Shown: in pieces, positions 33,695 through 47,600 of the stretch | How the letters are laid out: each line of letters begins with the position of its first letter | Numbering within the stretch: the first letter of the stretch is position 1 | Assembly: GCA_950097015.1 (NCBI GenBank) | Contig: CATNEN010000003.1 | Coordinates: 6,040,001 to 6,104,000, forward strand | Direction: 5' to 3' | From: Macrostomum hystrix | Lineage: Eukaryota > Platyhelminthes > Macrostomidae | DNA: 64,000 nucleotides | Notes under the pieces: model-generated | What the model was told of the DNA's origin: nothing | Seen by the model: only the letters and a program-made list of their open reading frames with translations | Databases searched by the model: none | Translations under genes and position numbers: made by a program

Positions 33695-33860
33695 ACCCGA
33701 AGGTCCGGAGTTCGAATCTGAGCTAAAGAATTATTTAAATAAAATACTAAATTCCGGAGTGTTTTAGTTCCAAAAAATTATCAGGGCTAGAAATTTTAAC
33801 AGCTGTACGCAGCTTTTGAAAGCGCCAATCACTGTACATATACGACAGTCTTCGATCTAG
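33695..33860 (+). mobile_element. SINE remnant
   Basis: GGAGTTCGAATCTG (33708-33721) resembles a B box, and AACAGCTGTACGCAGC (33798-33813) is identical to part of the SINE at 21307-21572. The A box and the middle of the element are not recognisable, so this is a decayed or truncated copy. Confidence 0.4.
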
Positions 33861-33873
33861 CTGAAAAGCTTGT

Positions 33874-33879
33874 AATAAA
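33874..33879 (+). terminator. Possible polyadenylation signal AATAAA
   Basis: AATAAA 277 bp past the stop of the transporter gene, in the right orientation. It lies just after SINE-derived sequence. No cleavage site can be assigned. Confidence 0.25.
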
Positions 33880-34239
33880 CATTGTTTTCGATACATATAG
33901 GCCAGATTAAATCAGAACGATTTTAGATAGAAAAGTTTTTTCCCAGACGAACTACTGTAATCAGTAAAAAATAACTAGTAGTATATATTGCGTTTTTCTC
34001 TTTCAAAAGGTAAAGCTTATAGAAAAGTTTGCGCTTTTTTCTAACTTGTTTCAATGGTTTCTCTGCCTTAGTCTGTTCCTTTTTGTCTGCTGATCTTTTC
34101 TTATGTTTTTTTTGCATTTTTTAGATTTGGGATGCTTACCCTATTAGCAGTTTTATTTATTTTCATGCGACTTGTAGGTAATTGTTGAGGCGAGTGCTAC
34201 TACGATTCTAATTTTACTGAATAATTATTATATTCCCTC

Positions 34240-35025
34240 ATATTTTCTTACTCATCATCTACTCTCACCCTCCACTCTCATCCACTACTATTAGCCTCTA
34301 CTCCCACCCTCTACTCTCGCCCTCTAATCTCACCCTCTAATCTCACCCTCTAATCTCACCCTCTACTCTCACCCTCTACTCTCACCCTCTACTCTTAGAC
34401 TCTACTCCCACCCTCTACTCCCACCCTCCACTCTCATCCGCTACTCTTAGCCTCTACTCCCACCCTCTACTCTTGCCCTCTAATCTCACCCTCTAATCTC
34501 ACCCTCTACTCTCACCCTCTACTCTCATCCGCTACTCTTAGCCTCTACTCCCACCCTCTACTCTCGCCCTCCAATCTCACCCTCTACCTTCAGTCTCTAC
34601 TCTCAGTCACTCCTCTCACCCTCTACTCTTAGCCTCTACTCCCACCCTCTACTCTCACCCTCTACTCTCACCCTCTACTCTCACCCTCCACTCTCATCCG
34701 CTACTCACTCTCATCCGCTACTCACTTTCATCCGCTACTCACTCTCATCCGCTACTCACTCTCATCCGCTACTCTTAGCCTCTACTCCCACCCTCTACTC
34801 TCATCCTCTACTCTTAGCCTCTACTACCACCCTGTACTCCCACCCTCAACTCTCACCCTCTACTCCCGCCCTCTACTCTCACCCTCTACTCTCACCCTCT
34901 ACTCTTAGCCTCTACTCTCACCCTCTACTCTCACCCTCTACTCTCACCCTCTACTCTTAGCCTCTACTCTCACCCTCTACTCTCACCCTATACTCTCACC
35001 CTATACTCCCACCCTATACTCGCAG
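34240..35025. repeat. 13-bp pyrimidine-rich minisatellite
   Basis: Imperfect copies of ACCCTCTACTCTC with TTAGCC, CATCCG and CTAATC variants; the longer blocks repeat with their variants in order. It lies between the transporter and the giant 24-bp array. Confidence 0.93.
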
Positions 35026-35662
35026 CCAGTTCTGTTATCCGGGACACATATGCACTGATTTCGGAAGCTGGCAAATAGGTTTAAGTATTTTCTGTGTCCG
35101 GAAATTGTGTCTGACAGTTGATTGCTTTATAATTGTACTGCTTTCTTATCTATGCTGTGCAATTAATTATGCTTTTTTTCATACTAGACTTACTGATTTT
35201 GATTTCATTGGCTGTCTCACTAGTAAATTGGATGCTTTAAAATTGACACACGTTTAAACGGAAATGTATTTCGTTAGATTTTTTGTTTTGTTTAACTAGT
35301 GTATTAATTGTCCAATTCTGTGAATGAATGTTATATTGTAATGATTAAATTAATTAATAATGTAATGCCTGATATACAATATTGTGAAGGAAACATGCAA
35401 TTTCTAGCTGTGCTTCTTTGCTTTCTTTACTAAATCAGTATTTTTTATGTGGCTGCATTTTGATTGGATGGCATAGTATAAGGTTATTCCTATAAGGCTA
35501 TATATAGGTTCTGCACGTTATTGTGTGATTGATAAATAATTTAAACTTTAAAGGCAATTTATATACTTGCAAATAATTCAATTGTCAGCATCTTTCAAAG
35601 TTCAAATTTTAAGTAAGTTTTTTATTCAGAAATATACTATTTCTAGTTGTACGATACAATCG
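35026..35662. other. AT-rich spacer between arrays
   Basis: No gene or repeat recognised in this 0.6-kb stretch. Confidence 0.4.
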
Positions 35663-38600
35663 CTTTTAGATTAGGGAAATCTCTAGTTTGTAGATTGGGG
35701 GAAATCTCTAGTTTGTAGATTAGGGAAATCTGTAGTTTGTAGATTGGGTGAAATCTCTAGTTTGTAAATTAGGGAAATCTCTAGTTTGTAGATTAGGGAA
35801 ATCTCTAGTTTGTAGATTAGGGGAAATCTCTAGCTTGTAGATTAGGGAAATCTCTAGTTTGTAGATTGGGTGAAATCTCTAGTTTGTAAATTAGGGAAAT
35901 CTCTAGTTTGTAAATTAGGGAAATCTCTAGTTTGTAGATTAGGGAAATCTCTAGTTTGTAGATTGGGTGAAATCTCTAGTTTGTAAATTAGGGAAATCTC
36001 TAGTTTGTAGATTAGGGAAATCTCTAGTTTGTAGATTAGGGAAATCTCTAGTTTGTAGATTAGGGAAATCTCTAGTCTGTAGATTAGGGAAATCTCTAGT
36101 TTGTAGATTAGGGAAATATCTAGCTTGTAGATTAGGCAAGTCTCTAATTTGTAGATTAGGGAAATCTCTAGTTTGTAGATTAGGGAAATCTCTAGTTTGT
36201 AGATTAGGGAAATCTCTTTTTTGTAGATTAGGGAAATCTCTAGTTTGTAGATTAGGGAAATCTCTTTTTTGTAGATTAGGGAAATCTCTAGTTTGTAGAT
36301 TAGGGAAATCTGTAGTTTGTAGATTAGGGAAATATCTAGCTTGTAGATTAGGGAAATATCTAGCTTGTAGATTAGGCAAGTCTCTAATTTGTAGATTAGG
36401 GAAATCTCTAGTTTGTAGATTAGGGAAATATCTAGTTTGTAGATTAGGGAAATATCTAGCTTGTAGATTAGGGAAATATCTAGTTTGTAGATTAGGGAAA
36501 TCTCTAGCTTGTAGATTAGGGAAATCTCTAGTTTGTAGATTAGGGAAATCTCTAGTTAGTAGATTAGGCAAGTCTCTAGTTTGTAGATTACGGAAATCTC
36601 TAGTTTGTAGATTAGGGAAATCTCTAGCTTGTAGATTAGGGAAATCTCTAGTTTGTAGATTAGGGAAATCTCTAGCTTGTAGATTAGGGAAATCTCTAGT
36701 TTGTAGATTAGGGAAATCTCTAGTTTGTAGATTAGGCAAGTCTCTAGTTTGTAGATTAGGAAAATCTCTAGTTTGTAGATTAGGGAAATATCTAGCTTGT
36801 AGATTAGGGAAAGTCTCTAGTCTGTAGATTAGGGAAATCTCTAGTTTGTAGATTAGGGAAATATCTAGTTTGTAGATTAGGGAAATCTCTAGTTTGTAGA
36901 TTAGGGAAATCTCTAGTTTGTAGATTAGGAAAATCTCTAGTTTGTAGATTAGGGAAATCTCTAGTTTGTAGATTAGGGAAATCTCTAGCTTGTAGATTAG
37001 GGAAATCTCTAGTTTGTAGATTAGGGAAATCTCTAGTTTGTAGATAAGGCAAGTCTCTAGTTTGTAGATTAGGAAAATCTCTAGTTTGTAGATTAGGGAA
37101 ATATCTAGCTTGTAGATTAGGGAAAGTCTCTAGTCTGTAGATTAGGGAAATCTCTAGTTTTTAGATTAGGGAAATATCTAGCTTGTAGATTAGGGAAATC
37201 TCTAGTTTCTAGATTTGGAAAATCTCTAGTTTGTAGATTAGGGAAATCTCTAGTTTGTAGATTAGGGAAATCTCTAGTTTGTAGATTAGGGAAATCTCTA
37301 GTTTGTAGATTAGGGAAATATCTAGCTTGTAGATTAGGGGAAGTCTCTAGTCTGTAGATTAGGGAAATCTCTAGTTTGTAGATTAGGGAAATATCTAGCT
37401 TGTAGATTAGGGAAATCTCTAGTTTCTAGATTTGGAAAATCTCTAGTTTGTAGATTAGGGAAATCTCTAGTTTGTAGATTAGGGAAATCTCTAGTTTGTA
37501 GATTAGGGAAATCTCTAGTTTGTAGATTAGGGAAATCTCTAGTTTGTAGATTAGGGAAATCTCTAGTTTGTAGATTAGGGAAATCTCTAGTTTGTAGATT
37601 AGGGAAATCTCTAGTTTGTAGATTAGGCAAGTCTCTAATTTGTAGATTAGGGAAATCTCTAGTTTGTCGATTAGGGAAATCTCTAGTTTGTAGATTAGGG
37701 AAATCTCTAGTTTGTAGATTAGGGAAATCTCTAGTTTGTAGATTAGGCAAGTCTCTAATTTGTAGATTGGGTGAAATCTCTAGTTTGTAAATTAGGGAAA
37801 TCTCTAGTTTGTAGATTAGGGAAATCTCTAGTTTGTAGATTAGGGAAATCTCTAGTTTGTAGATTAGGGAAATCTCTAGTCTGTAGATTAGGGAAATCTC
37901 TAGTTTGTAGATTAGGGAAATCTCTAGTTAGTAGATTAGGCAAGTCTCTAGTTTGTAGATTACGGAAATCTCTAGTTTGTAGATTAGGGAAATCTCTAGC
38001 TTGTAGATTAGGGAAATCTCTAGTTTGTAGATTAGGGAAATCTCTAGTTTGTAGATTGGGTGAAATCTCTAGTTTGTAGATTAGGGAAATATCTAGTTTG
38101 TAGATTAGGGAAATCTCTAGTTTGTAGATTAGGGAAATCTCTAGTTTGTAGATTAGGGAAATCTCTAGTTTCTAGATTTGGAAAATCTCTAGTTTGTAGA
38201 TTAGGGAAATCTCTAGTTTGTAGATTAGGGAAATCTCTAGTTTGTAGATTAGGGAAATCTCTAGTTTGTAGATTAGGGAAATCTCTAGTTTGTAGATTAG
38301 GGAAATCTCTAGTTTGTAGATTAGGGAAATATCTAGCTTGTAGATTAGGGAAAGTCTCTAGTCTGTAGATTAGGGAAATCTCTAGTTTGTAGATTAGGGA
38401 AATATCTAGTTTGTAGATTAGGGAAATCTCTAGTTTGTAGATTGGGTGAAATCTCTAGTTTGTAGATTAGGGAAATCTCTAGTTTGTAGATTACGGAAAT
38501 ATCTAGCTTGTAGATTAGGGAAATCTCTAGTTTCTAGATTTGGAAAATCTCTAGTTTGTAGATTAGGGAAATCTCTAGTTTGTAGATTAGGGAAATCTCT

Positions 38601-41600
38601 AGTTTGTAGATTAGGGAAATCTCTAGCTTGTAGATTAGGGAAATCTCTAGTTTGTAGATTAGGGAAATCTCTAGTTTGTAGATTAGGGAAATATCTAGTT
38701 TGTAGATTAGGGAAATCTCTAGTTTGTCGATTAGGGAAATCTCTAGTTTGTAGATTACGGAAATCTCTAGTTTGTAGATTACGGAAATCTCTAGCTTGTA
38801 GATTAGGGAAATCTCTAGTTTGTAGATTAGGGAAATCTCTAGTTTGTAGATTAGGGAAATCTCTAGTTTGTAGATTAGGGAAATATCTAGCTTGTAGATT
38901 AGGGGAAGTCTCTAGTCTGTAGATTAGGGAAATCTCTAGTTTGTAGATTAGGGAAATATCTAGCTTGTAGATTAGGGAAATCTCTAGTTTCTAGATTTGG
39001 AAAATCTCTAGTTTGTAGATTAGGGAAATATCTAGTTTGTAGATTAGGGAAATCTCTAGTTTGTCGATTAGGGAAATCTCTAGTTTGTAGATTAGGGAAA
39101 TCTCTAGTTTGTAGATTAGGGAAATCTCTAGTTTGTAGATTGGGGGAAATCTCTAGTTTGTAGATTAGGGAAATCTGTAGTTTGTAGATTGGGTGAAATC
39201 TCTAGTTTGTAAATTAGGGAAATCTCTAGTTTGTAGATTAGGGAAATCTCTAGTTTGTAGATTAGGGGAAATCTCTAGCTTGTAGATTAGGGAAATCTCT
39301 AGTTTGTAGATTGGGTGAAATCTCTAGTTTGTAAATTAGGGAAATCTCTAGTTTGTAAATTAGGGAAATCTCTAGTTTGTAGATTAGGGAAATCTCTAGT
39401 TTGTAGATTGGGTGAAATCTCTAGTTTGTAAATTAGGGAAATCTCTAGTTTGTAGATTAGGGAAATCTCTAGTTTGTAGATTAGGGAAATCTCTAGTTTG
39501 TAGATTAGGGAAATCTCTAGTCTGTAGATTAGGGAAATCTCTAGTTTGTAGATTAGGGAAATCTCTAGTTAGTAGATTAGGCAAGTCTCTAGTTTGTAGA
39601 TTACGGAAATCTCTAGTTTGTAGATTAGGGAAATCTCTAGCTTGTAGATTAGGGAAATCTCTAGTTTGTAGATTAGGGAAATCTCTAGCTTGTAGATTAG
39701 GGAAATCTCTAGTTTGTAGATTAGGGAAATCTCTAGTTTGTAGATTAGGCAAGTCTCTAGTTTGTAGATTAGGAAAATCTCTAGTTTGTAGATTAGGGAA
39801 ATATCTAGCTTGTAGATTAGGGAAAGTCTCTAGTCTGTAGATTAGGGAAATCTCTAGTTTGTAGATTAGGGAAATATCTAGTTTGTAGATTAGGGAAATC
39901 TCTAGTTTGTAGATTAGGGAAATCTCTAGTTTGTAGATTAGGAAAATCTCTAGTTTGTAGATTAGGGAAATCTCTAGTTTGTAGATTAGGGAAATCTCTA
40001 GCTTGTAGATTAGGGAAATCTCTAGTTTGTAGATTAGGAAAATCTCTAGTTTGTAGATAAGGCAAGTCTCTAGTTTGTAGATTAGGAAAATCTCTAGTTT
40101 GTAGATTAGGGAAATCTCTAGTTTGTAGATTAGGGAAATCTCTAGTTTGTAGATTAGGGAAATCTCTAGTTTGTAGATTAGGGAAATATCTAGCTTGTAG
40201 ATTAGGGGAAGTCTCTAGTCTGTAGATTAGGGAAATCTCTAGTTTGTAGATTAGGGAAATATCTAGCTTGTAGATTAGGGAAATCTCTAGTTTCTAGATT
40301 TGGAAAATCTCTAGTTTGTAGATTAGGGAAATCTCTAGTTTGTAGATTAGGGAAATCTCTAGTTTGTAGATTAGGGAAATCTCTAGTTTGTAGATTAGGG
40401 AAATCTCTAGTTTGTAGATTAGGGAAATCTCTAGTTTGTAGATTAGGGAAATCTCTAGTTTGTAGATTAGGGAAATCTCTAGTTTGTAGATTAGGCAAGT
40501 CTCTAATTTGTAGATTAGGGAAATCTCTAGTTTGTCGATTAGGGAAATCTCTAGTTTGTAGATTAGGGAAATCTCTAGTTTGTAGATTAGGGAAATCTCT
40601 AGTTTGTAGATTAGGCAAGTCTCTAATTTGTAGATTAGGGAAATCTCTAGTTTGTCGATTAGGGAAATCTCTAGTTTGTAGATTAGGGAAATCTCTAGTT
40701 TGTAGATTAGGGAAATCTCTAGTTTGTAGATTAGGGAAATCTCTAGTTCGTAGATTGGGGGAAATCTCTAGTTTGTAGATTAGGGAAATCTCTAGCTTGT
40801 AGATTAGGGAAATCTCTAGTTTGTAGATTAGGGAAATCTCTAGTTTCTAGATTTGGAAAATCTCTAGTTTGTCGATTAGGGAAATCTCTAGTTTGTAGAT
40901 TAGGGAAATCTCTAGTTTGTAGATTGGGTGAAATCTCTAGTTTGTAGATTAGGGAAATATCTAGTTTGTAGATTAGGGAAATCTCTAGTTTGTAGATTAG
41001 GGAAATCTCTAGTTTGTAGATTAGGGAAATCTCTAGTTTCTAGATTTGGAAAATCTCTAGTTTGTAGATTAGGGAAATCTCTAGTTTGTAGATTAGGGAA
41101 ATCTCTAGTTTGTAGATTAGGGAAATCTCTAGTTTGTAGATTAGGGAAGTCTCTAGTTTGTTGATTAGGGAAATCTCTAGTTTGTAGATTAGGGAAATAT
41201 CTAGCTTGTAGATTAGGGAAAGTCTCTAGTCTGTAGATTAGGGAAATCTCTAGTTTGTAGATTAGGGAAATATCTAGTTTGTAGATTAGGGAAATCTCTA
41301 GTTTGTAGATTGGGTGAAATCTCTAGTTTGTAGATTAGGGAAATCTCTAGTTTGTAGATTAGGGAAATCTCTAGCTTGTAGATTAGGGAAATCTCTAGTT
41401 TGTAGATTAGGGAAATCTCTAGTTTCTAGATTTGGAAAATCTCTAGTTTGTAGATTAGGGAAATCTCTAGTTTGTAGATTAGGGAAATCTCTAGTTTGTA
41501 GATTAGGGAAATATCTAGCTTGTAGATTAGGGAAATCTCTAGTTTGTAGATTAGGGAAATATCTAGTTTGTAGATTAGGGAAATCTCTAGTTTGTAGATT

Positions 41601-44600
41601 GGGTGAAATCTCTAGTTTGTAGATTAGGGAAATCTCTAGTTTGTAGATTAGGGAAATATCTAGCTTGTAGATTAGGGGAAGTCTCTAGTCTGTAGATTAG
41701 GGAAATCTCTAGTTTGTAGATTAGGGAAATATCTAGCTTGTAGATTAGGGAAATCTCTAGTTTCTAGATTTGGAAAATCTCTAGTTTGTAGATTAGGGAA
41801 ATCTCTAGTTTGTAGATTAGGGAAATCTCTAGTTTGTAGATTAGGGAAATCTCTAGTTTGTAGATTAGGGAAATCTCTAGTTTGTAGATTAGGGAAATCT
41901 CTAGTTTGTAGATTAGGGAAATCTCTAGTTTGTAGATTAGGGAAATCTCTAGTTTGTAGATTAGGCAAGTCTCTAATTTGTAGATTAGGGAAATCTCTAG
42001 TTTGTCGATTAGGGAAATCTCTAGTTTGTAGATTAGGGAAATCTCTAGTTTGTAGATTAGGGAAATCTCTAGTTTGTAGATTAGGCAAGTCTCTAATTTG
42101 TAGATTAGGGAAATCTCTAGTTTGTCGATTAGGGAAATCTCTAGTTTGTAGATTAGGGAAATCTCTAGTTTGTAGATTAGGGAAATCTCTAGTTTGTAGA
42201 TTAGGGAAATCTCTAGTTCGTAGATTGGGGGAAATCTCTAGTTTGTAGATTAGGGAAATCTCTAGCTTGTAGATTAGGGAAATCTCTAGTTTGTAGATTA
42301 GGGAAATCTCTAGTTTCTAGATTTGGAAAATCTCTAGTTTGTCGATTAGGGAAATCTCTAGTTTGTAGATTAGGGAAATCTCTAGTTTGTAGATTGGGTG
42401 AAATCTCTAGTTTGTAGATTAGGGAAATATCTAGTTTGTAGATTAGGGAAATCTCTAGTTTGTAGATTAGGGAAATCTCTAGTTTGTAGATTAGGGAAAT
42501 CTCTAGTTTCTAGATTTGGAAAATCTCTAGTTTGTAGATTAGGGAAATCTCTAGTTTGTAGATTAGGGAAATCTCTAGTTTGTAGATTAGGGAAATCTCT
42601 AGTTTGTAGATTAGGGAAATCTCTAGTTTGTAGATTAGGGAAATCTCTAGTTTGTAGATTAGGGAAATATCTAGCTTGTAGATTAGGGAAAGTCTCTAGT
42701 CTGTAGATTAGGGAAATCTCTAGTTTGTAGATTAGGGAAATATCTAGTTTGTAGATTAGGGAAATCTCTAGTTTGTAGATTGGGTGAAATCTCTAGTTTG
42801 TAGATTAGGGAAATCTCTAGCTTGTAGATTAGGGAAATCTCTAGTTTCTAGATTTGGAAAATCTCTAGTTTGTAGATTAGGGAAATCTCTAGTTTGTAGA
42901 TTAGGGAAATCTCTAGTTTGTAGATTAGGGAAATCTCTAGCTTGTAGATTAGGGAAATCTCTAGTTTGTAGATTAGGGAAATATCTAGTTTGTAGATTAG
43001 GGAAATCTCTAGTTTGTCGATTAGGGAAATCTCTAGTTTGTAGATTACGGAAATCTCTAGTTTGTAGATTACGGAAATCTCTAGCTTGTAGATTAGGGAA
43101 ATCTCTAGTTTGTAGATTAGGGAAATCTCTAGTTTGTAGATTAGGGAAATATCTAGTTTGTAGATTAGGGAAATCTCTAGTTTGTCGATTAGGGAAATCT
43201 CTAGTTTGTAGATTAGGGAAATCTCTAGTTTGTAGATTAGGGAAATCTCTAGTTTGTAGATTAGGGAAATCTCTAGTTTGTAGATTAGGGAAATATCTAG
43301 CTTGTAGATTAGGGGAAGTCTCTAGTCTGTAGATTAGGGAAATCTCTAGTTTGTAGATTAGGGAAATATCTAGCTTGTAGATTAGGGAAATCTCTAGTTT
43401 CTAGATTTGGAAAATCTCTAGTTTGTAGATTAGGGAAATATCTAGTTTGTAGATTAGGGAAATCTCTAGTTTGTAGATTAGGGAAATATCTAGTTTGTAG
43501 ATTAGGGAAATCTCTAGTTTGTAGATTAGGGAAATCTCTAGTTTGTAGATTAGGGAAATCTCTAGTTTGTAGATTAGGGAAATCTCTAGTTTGTAGATTA
43601 GGCAAGTCTCTAATTTGTAGATTAGGGAAATCTCTAGTTTGTAGATTAGGGAAATCTCTAGTTCGTAGATTGGGGGAAATCTCTAGTTTGTAGATTAGGG
43701 AAATCTCTAGTTTGTAGATTGGGTGAAATCTCTAGTTTGTAGATTAGGGAAATATCTAGTTTGTAGATTAGGGAAATCTCTAGTTTGTAGATTAGGGAAA
43801 TCTCTAGTTTGTAGATTAGGGAAATCTCTAGTTTCTAGATTTGGAAAATCTCTAGTTTGTAGATTAGGGAAATCTCTAGTTTGTAGATTAGGGAAATCTC
43901 TAGTTTGTAGATTAGGGAAATCTCTAGTTTGTAGATTAGGGAAATCTCTAGTTTGTAGATTAGGGAAATCTCTAGTTTGTAGATTAGGGAAATATCTAGC
44001 TTGTAGATTAGGGAAAGTCTCTAGTCTGTAGATTAGGGAAATCTCTAGTTTGTAGATTAGGGAAATATCTAGTTTGTAGATTAGGGAAATCTCTAGTTTG
44101 TAGATTGGGTGAAATCTCTAGTTTGTAGATTAGGGAAATCTCTAGCTTGTAGATTAGGGAAATCTCTAGTTTCTAGATTTGGAAAATCTCTAGTTTGTAG
44201 ATTAGGGAAATCTCTAGTTTGTAGATTAGGGAAATCTCTAGTTTGTAGATTAGGGAAATCTCTAGCTTGTAGATTAGGGAAATCTCTAGTTTGTAGATTA
44301 GGGAAATCTCTAGTTTGTAGATTAGGGAAATATCTAGTTTGTAGATTAGGGAAATCTCTAGTTTGTCGATTAGGGAAATCTCTAGTTTGTAGATTACGGA
44401 AATCTCTAGTTTGTAGATTACGGAAATCTCTAGCTTGTAGATTAGGGAAATCTCTAGTTTGTAGATTAGGGAAATCTCTAGTTTGTAGATTAGGGAAATA
44501 TCTAGTTTGTAGATTAGGGAAATCTCTAGTTTGTCGATTAGGGAAATCTCTAGTTTGTAGATTAGGGAAATCTCTAGTTTGTAGATTAGGGAAATCTCTA

Positions 44601-47600
44601 GTTTGTAGATTAGGGAAATCTCTAGTTTGTAGATTAGGGAAATATCTAGCTTGTAGATTAGGGGAAGTCTCTAGTCTGTAGATTAGGGAAATCTCTAGTT
44701 TGTAGATTAGGGAAATATCTAGCTTGTAGATTAGGGAAATCTCTAGTTTCTAGATTTGGAAAATCTCTAGTTTGTAGATTAGGGAAATATCTAGTTTGTA
44801 GATTAGGGAAATCTCTAGTTTGTCGATTAGGGAAATCTCTAGTTTGTAGATTAGGGAAATCTCTAGCTTGTAGATTAGGGAAATCTCTAGTTTGTCGATT
44901 AGGGAAATCTCTAGTTTGTAGATTAGGGAAATATCTAGCTTGTAGATTAGGGAAATCTCTAGTTTGTAGATTAGGGAAATCTCTAGTTTGTAGATTAGGG
45001 AAGTCTCTAGTTTGTAGATTAGGGAAATCTCTAGTTTGTAGATTAGGGAAATCTCTAGTTTGTAGATTAGGGAAATCTCTAGTTTCTAGATTTGGAAAAT
45101 CTCTAGTTTGTCGATTAGGGAAATCTCTAGTTTGTAGATTAGGGAAATATCTAGCTTGTAGATTAGGGAAATCTCTAGTTTCTAGATTTGGAAAATCTCT
45201 AGTTTGTAGATTAGGGAAATCTCTAGTTTGTAGATTAGGGAAATCTCTAGTTTGTAGATTAGGGAAATCTCTAGTTTGTAGATTAGGGAAATCTCTAGTT
45301 TGTAGATTAGGGAAATCTCTAGTTTGTAGATTAGGGAAATCTCTAGTTTGTAGATTAGGGAAATCTCTAGTTTGTAGATTAGGGAAATCTCTAGTTTGTA
45401 GATTAGGGAAATCTCTAGTTTGTAGATTAGGGAAATCTCTAGTTTGTAGATTAGGCAAGTCTCTAATTTGTAGATTAGGGAAATCTCTAGTTTGTCGATT
45501 AGGGAAATCTCTAGTTTGTAGATTAGGGAAATCTCTAGTTTGTAGATTAGGGAAATCTCTAGTTTGTAGATTAGGGAAATCTCTAGTTTGTAGATTAGGG
45601 AAATCTCTAGTTTGTAGATTAGGGAAATCTCTAGTTTGTAGATTAGGGAAATCTCTAGTTTGTCGATTAGGGAAATCTCTAGTTTGTAGATTAGGGAAAT
45701 ATCTAGCTTGTAGATTAGGGAAATCTCTAGTTTGTAGATTAGGGAAATCTCTAGTTTGTAGATTAGGGAAGTCTCTAGTTTGTAGATTAGGGAAATCTCT
45801 AGTTTGTAGATTAGGGAAATCTCTAGTTTGTAGATTAGGGAAATCTCTAGCTTGTAGATTAGGGGAAGTCTCTAGTCTGTAGATTAGGGAAATCTCTAGT
45901 TTGTAGATTAGGGAAATATCTAGCTTGTAGATTAGGGAAATCTCTAGTTTGTAGATTAGGGAAATCTCTAGTTTGTAGATTAGGGAAATCTCTAGTTTGT
46001 AGATTAGGCAAGTCTCTAATTTGTAGATTAGGGAAATCTCTAGTTTGTCGATTAGGGAAATCTCTAGTTTGTAGATTAGGGAAATCTCTAGTTTGTAGAT
46101 TAGGGAAATCTCTAGTTTGTAGATTAGGAAAATCTCTAGTTTGTAGATTAGGGAAATCTCTAGTTTGTAGATTAGGGAAATCTCTAGTTTGTAGATTAGG
46201 GAAATCTCTAGTCTGTAGATTAGGGAAATCTCTAGTTTGTAGATTAGGGAAATATCTAGCTTGTAGATTAGGGAAATCTCTAGTTTGTAGATTAGGGAAA
46301 TCTCTAGTTTGTAGATTAGGGAAATCTCTAGTTTGTAGATTAGGGAAATCTCTAGTCTGTAGATTAGGGAAATCTCTAGTTTGTAGATTAGGGAAATATC
46401 TAGCTTGTAGATTAGGGAAATCTCTAGTTTGTAGATTGGGTGAAATCTCTAGTTTGTAGATTAGGGAAATCTCTAGTTTGTAGATTAGGGAAATATCTAG
46501 CTTGTAGATTAGGGAAATCTCTAGTTTCTAGATTTGGAAAATCTCTAGTTTGTAGATTAGGGAAATCTCTAGTTTGTAGATTAGGGAAATCTCTAGCTTG
46601 TAGATTAGGGAAATCTCTAGTTTGTAGATTAGGGAAATCTCTAGCTTGTAGATTAGGGAAATCTCTAGTTTGTAGATTAGGGAAATCTCTAGTTTGTCGA
46701 TTAGGGAAATCTCTAGTTTGTAGATTAGGGAAATCTCTAGTTTGTAGATTAGGAAATCTCTAGCTTGTATATTAGGGAAATCTCTAGTTTGTAGATTAGG
46801 GAAATCTCTAGCTTGTAGATTAGGGAAATCTCTAGTTTGTAGATTAGGGAAATCTCTAGTTTGTAGATTAGGGAAATCTCTAGTTTGTAGATTAGGCAAG
46901 TCTCTAATTTGTAGATTAGGGAAATCTCTAGTTTGTAGATTAGGGAAATCTCTAGTTTGTAGATTAGGGAAATATCTAGCTTGTAGATTAGGGAAATCTC
47001 TAGTTCGTAGATTGGGGGAAATCTCTAGTTTGTTGATTAGGGAAATCTCTAGTTTGTAGATTAGGGAAATCTCTAGTTTGTAGATTAGGGAAATCTCTAG
47101 TTTGTAGATTAGGGAAATCTCTAGTTTGTAGATTAGGGAAATCTCTAGTTTGTAGATTAGGGAAATCTCTTTTTTGTAGATTAGGGAAATCTCTAGTTTG
47201 TAGATTAGGGAAAACTCTAGTTTGTAGATTAGGGAAATCTCTAGTTTGTAGATTAGAGAAATCTCTAGTTTGTTGATTAGGGAAATCTCTAGTTTGTAGA
47301 TTAGGGAAATCTCTAGTTTGTAGATTAGGGAAATCTCTAGCTTGTAGATTAGGGAAATCTCTAGTTTGTAGATTAGGGAAATCTCTAGTTTGTAGATTAG
47401 GGAAATCTCTAGTTTGTAGATTAGGGAAATCTCTAGTTTGTAGATTAGGGAAATCTCTAGTTTGTAGATTAGGGAAATCTCTAGTTTGTAGATTAGGCAA
47501 GTCTCTAATTTGTAGATTAGGGAAATCTCTAGTTTGTCGATTAGGGAAATCTCTAGTTTGTAGATTAGGGAAATCTCTAGTTTGTAGATTAGGGAAATCT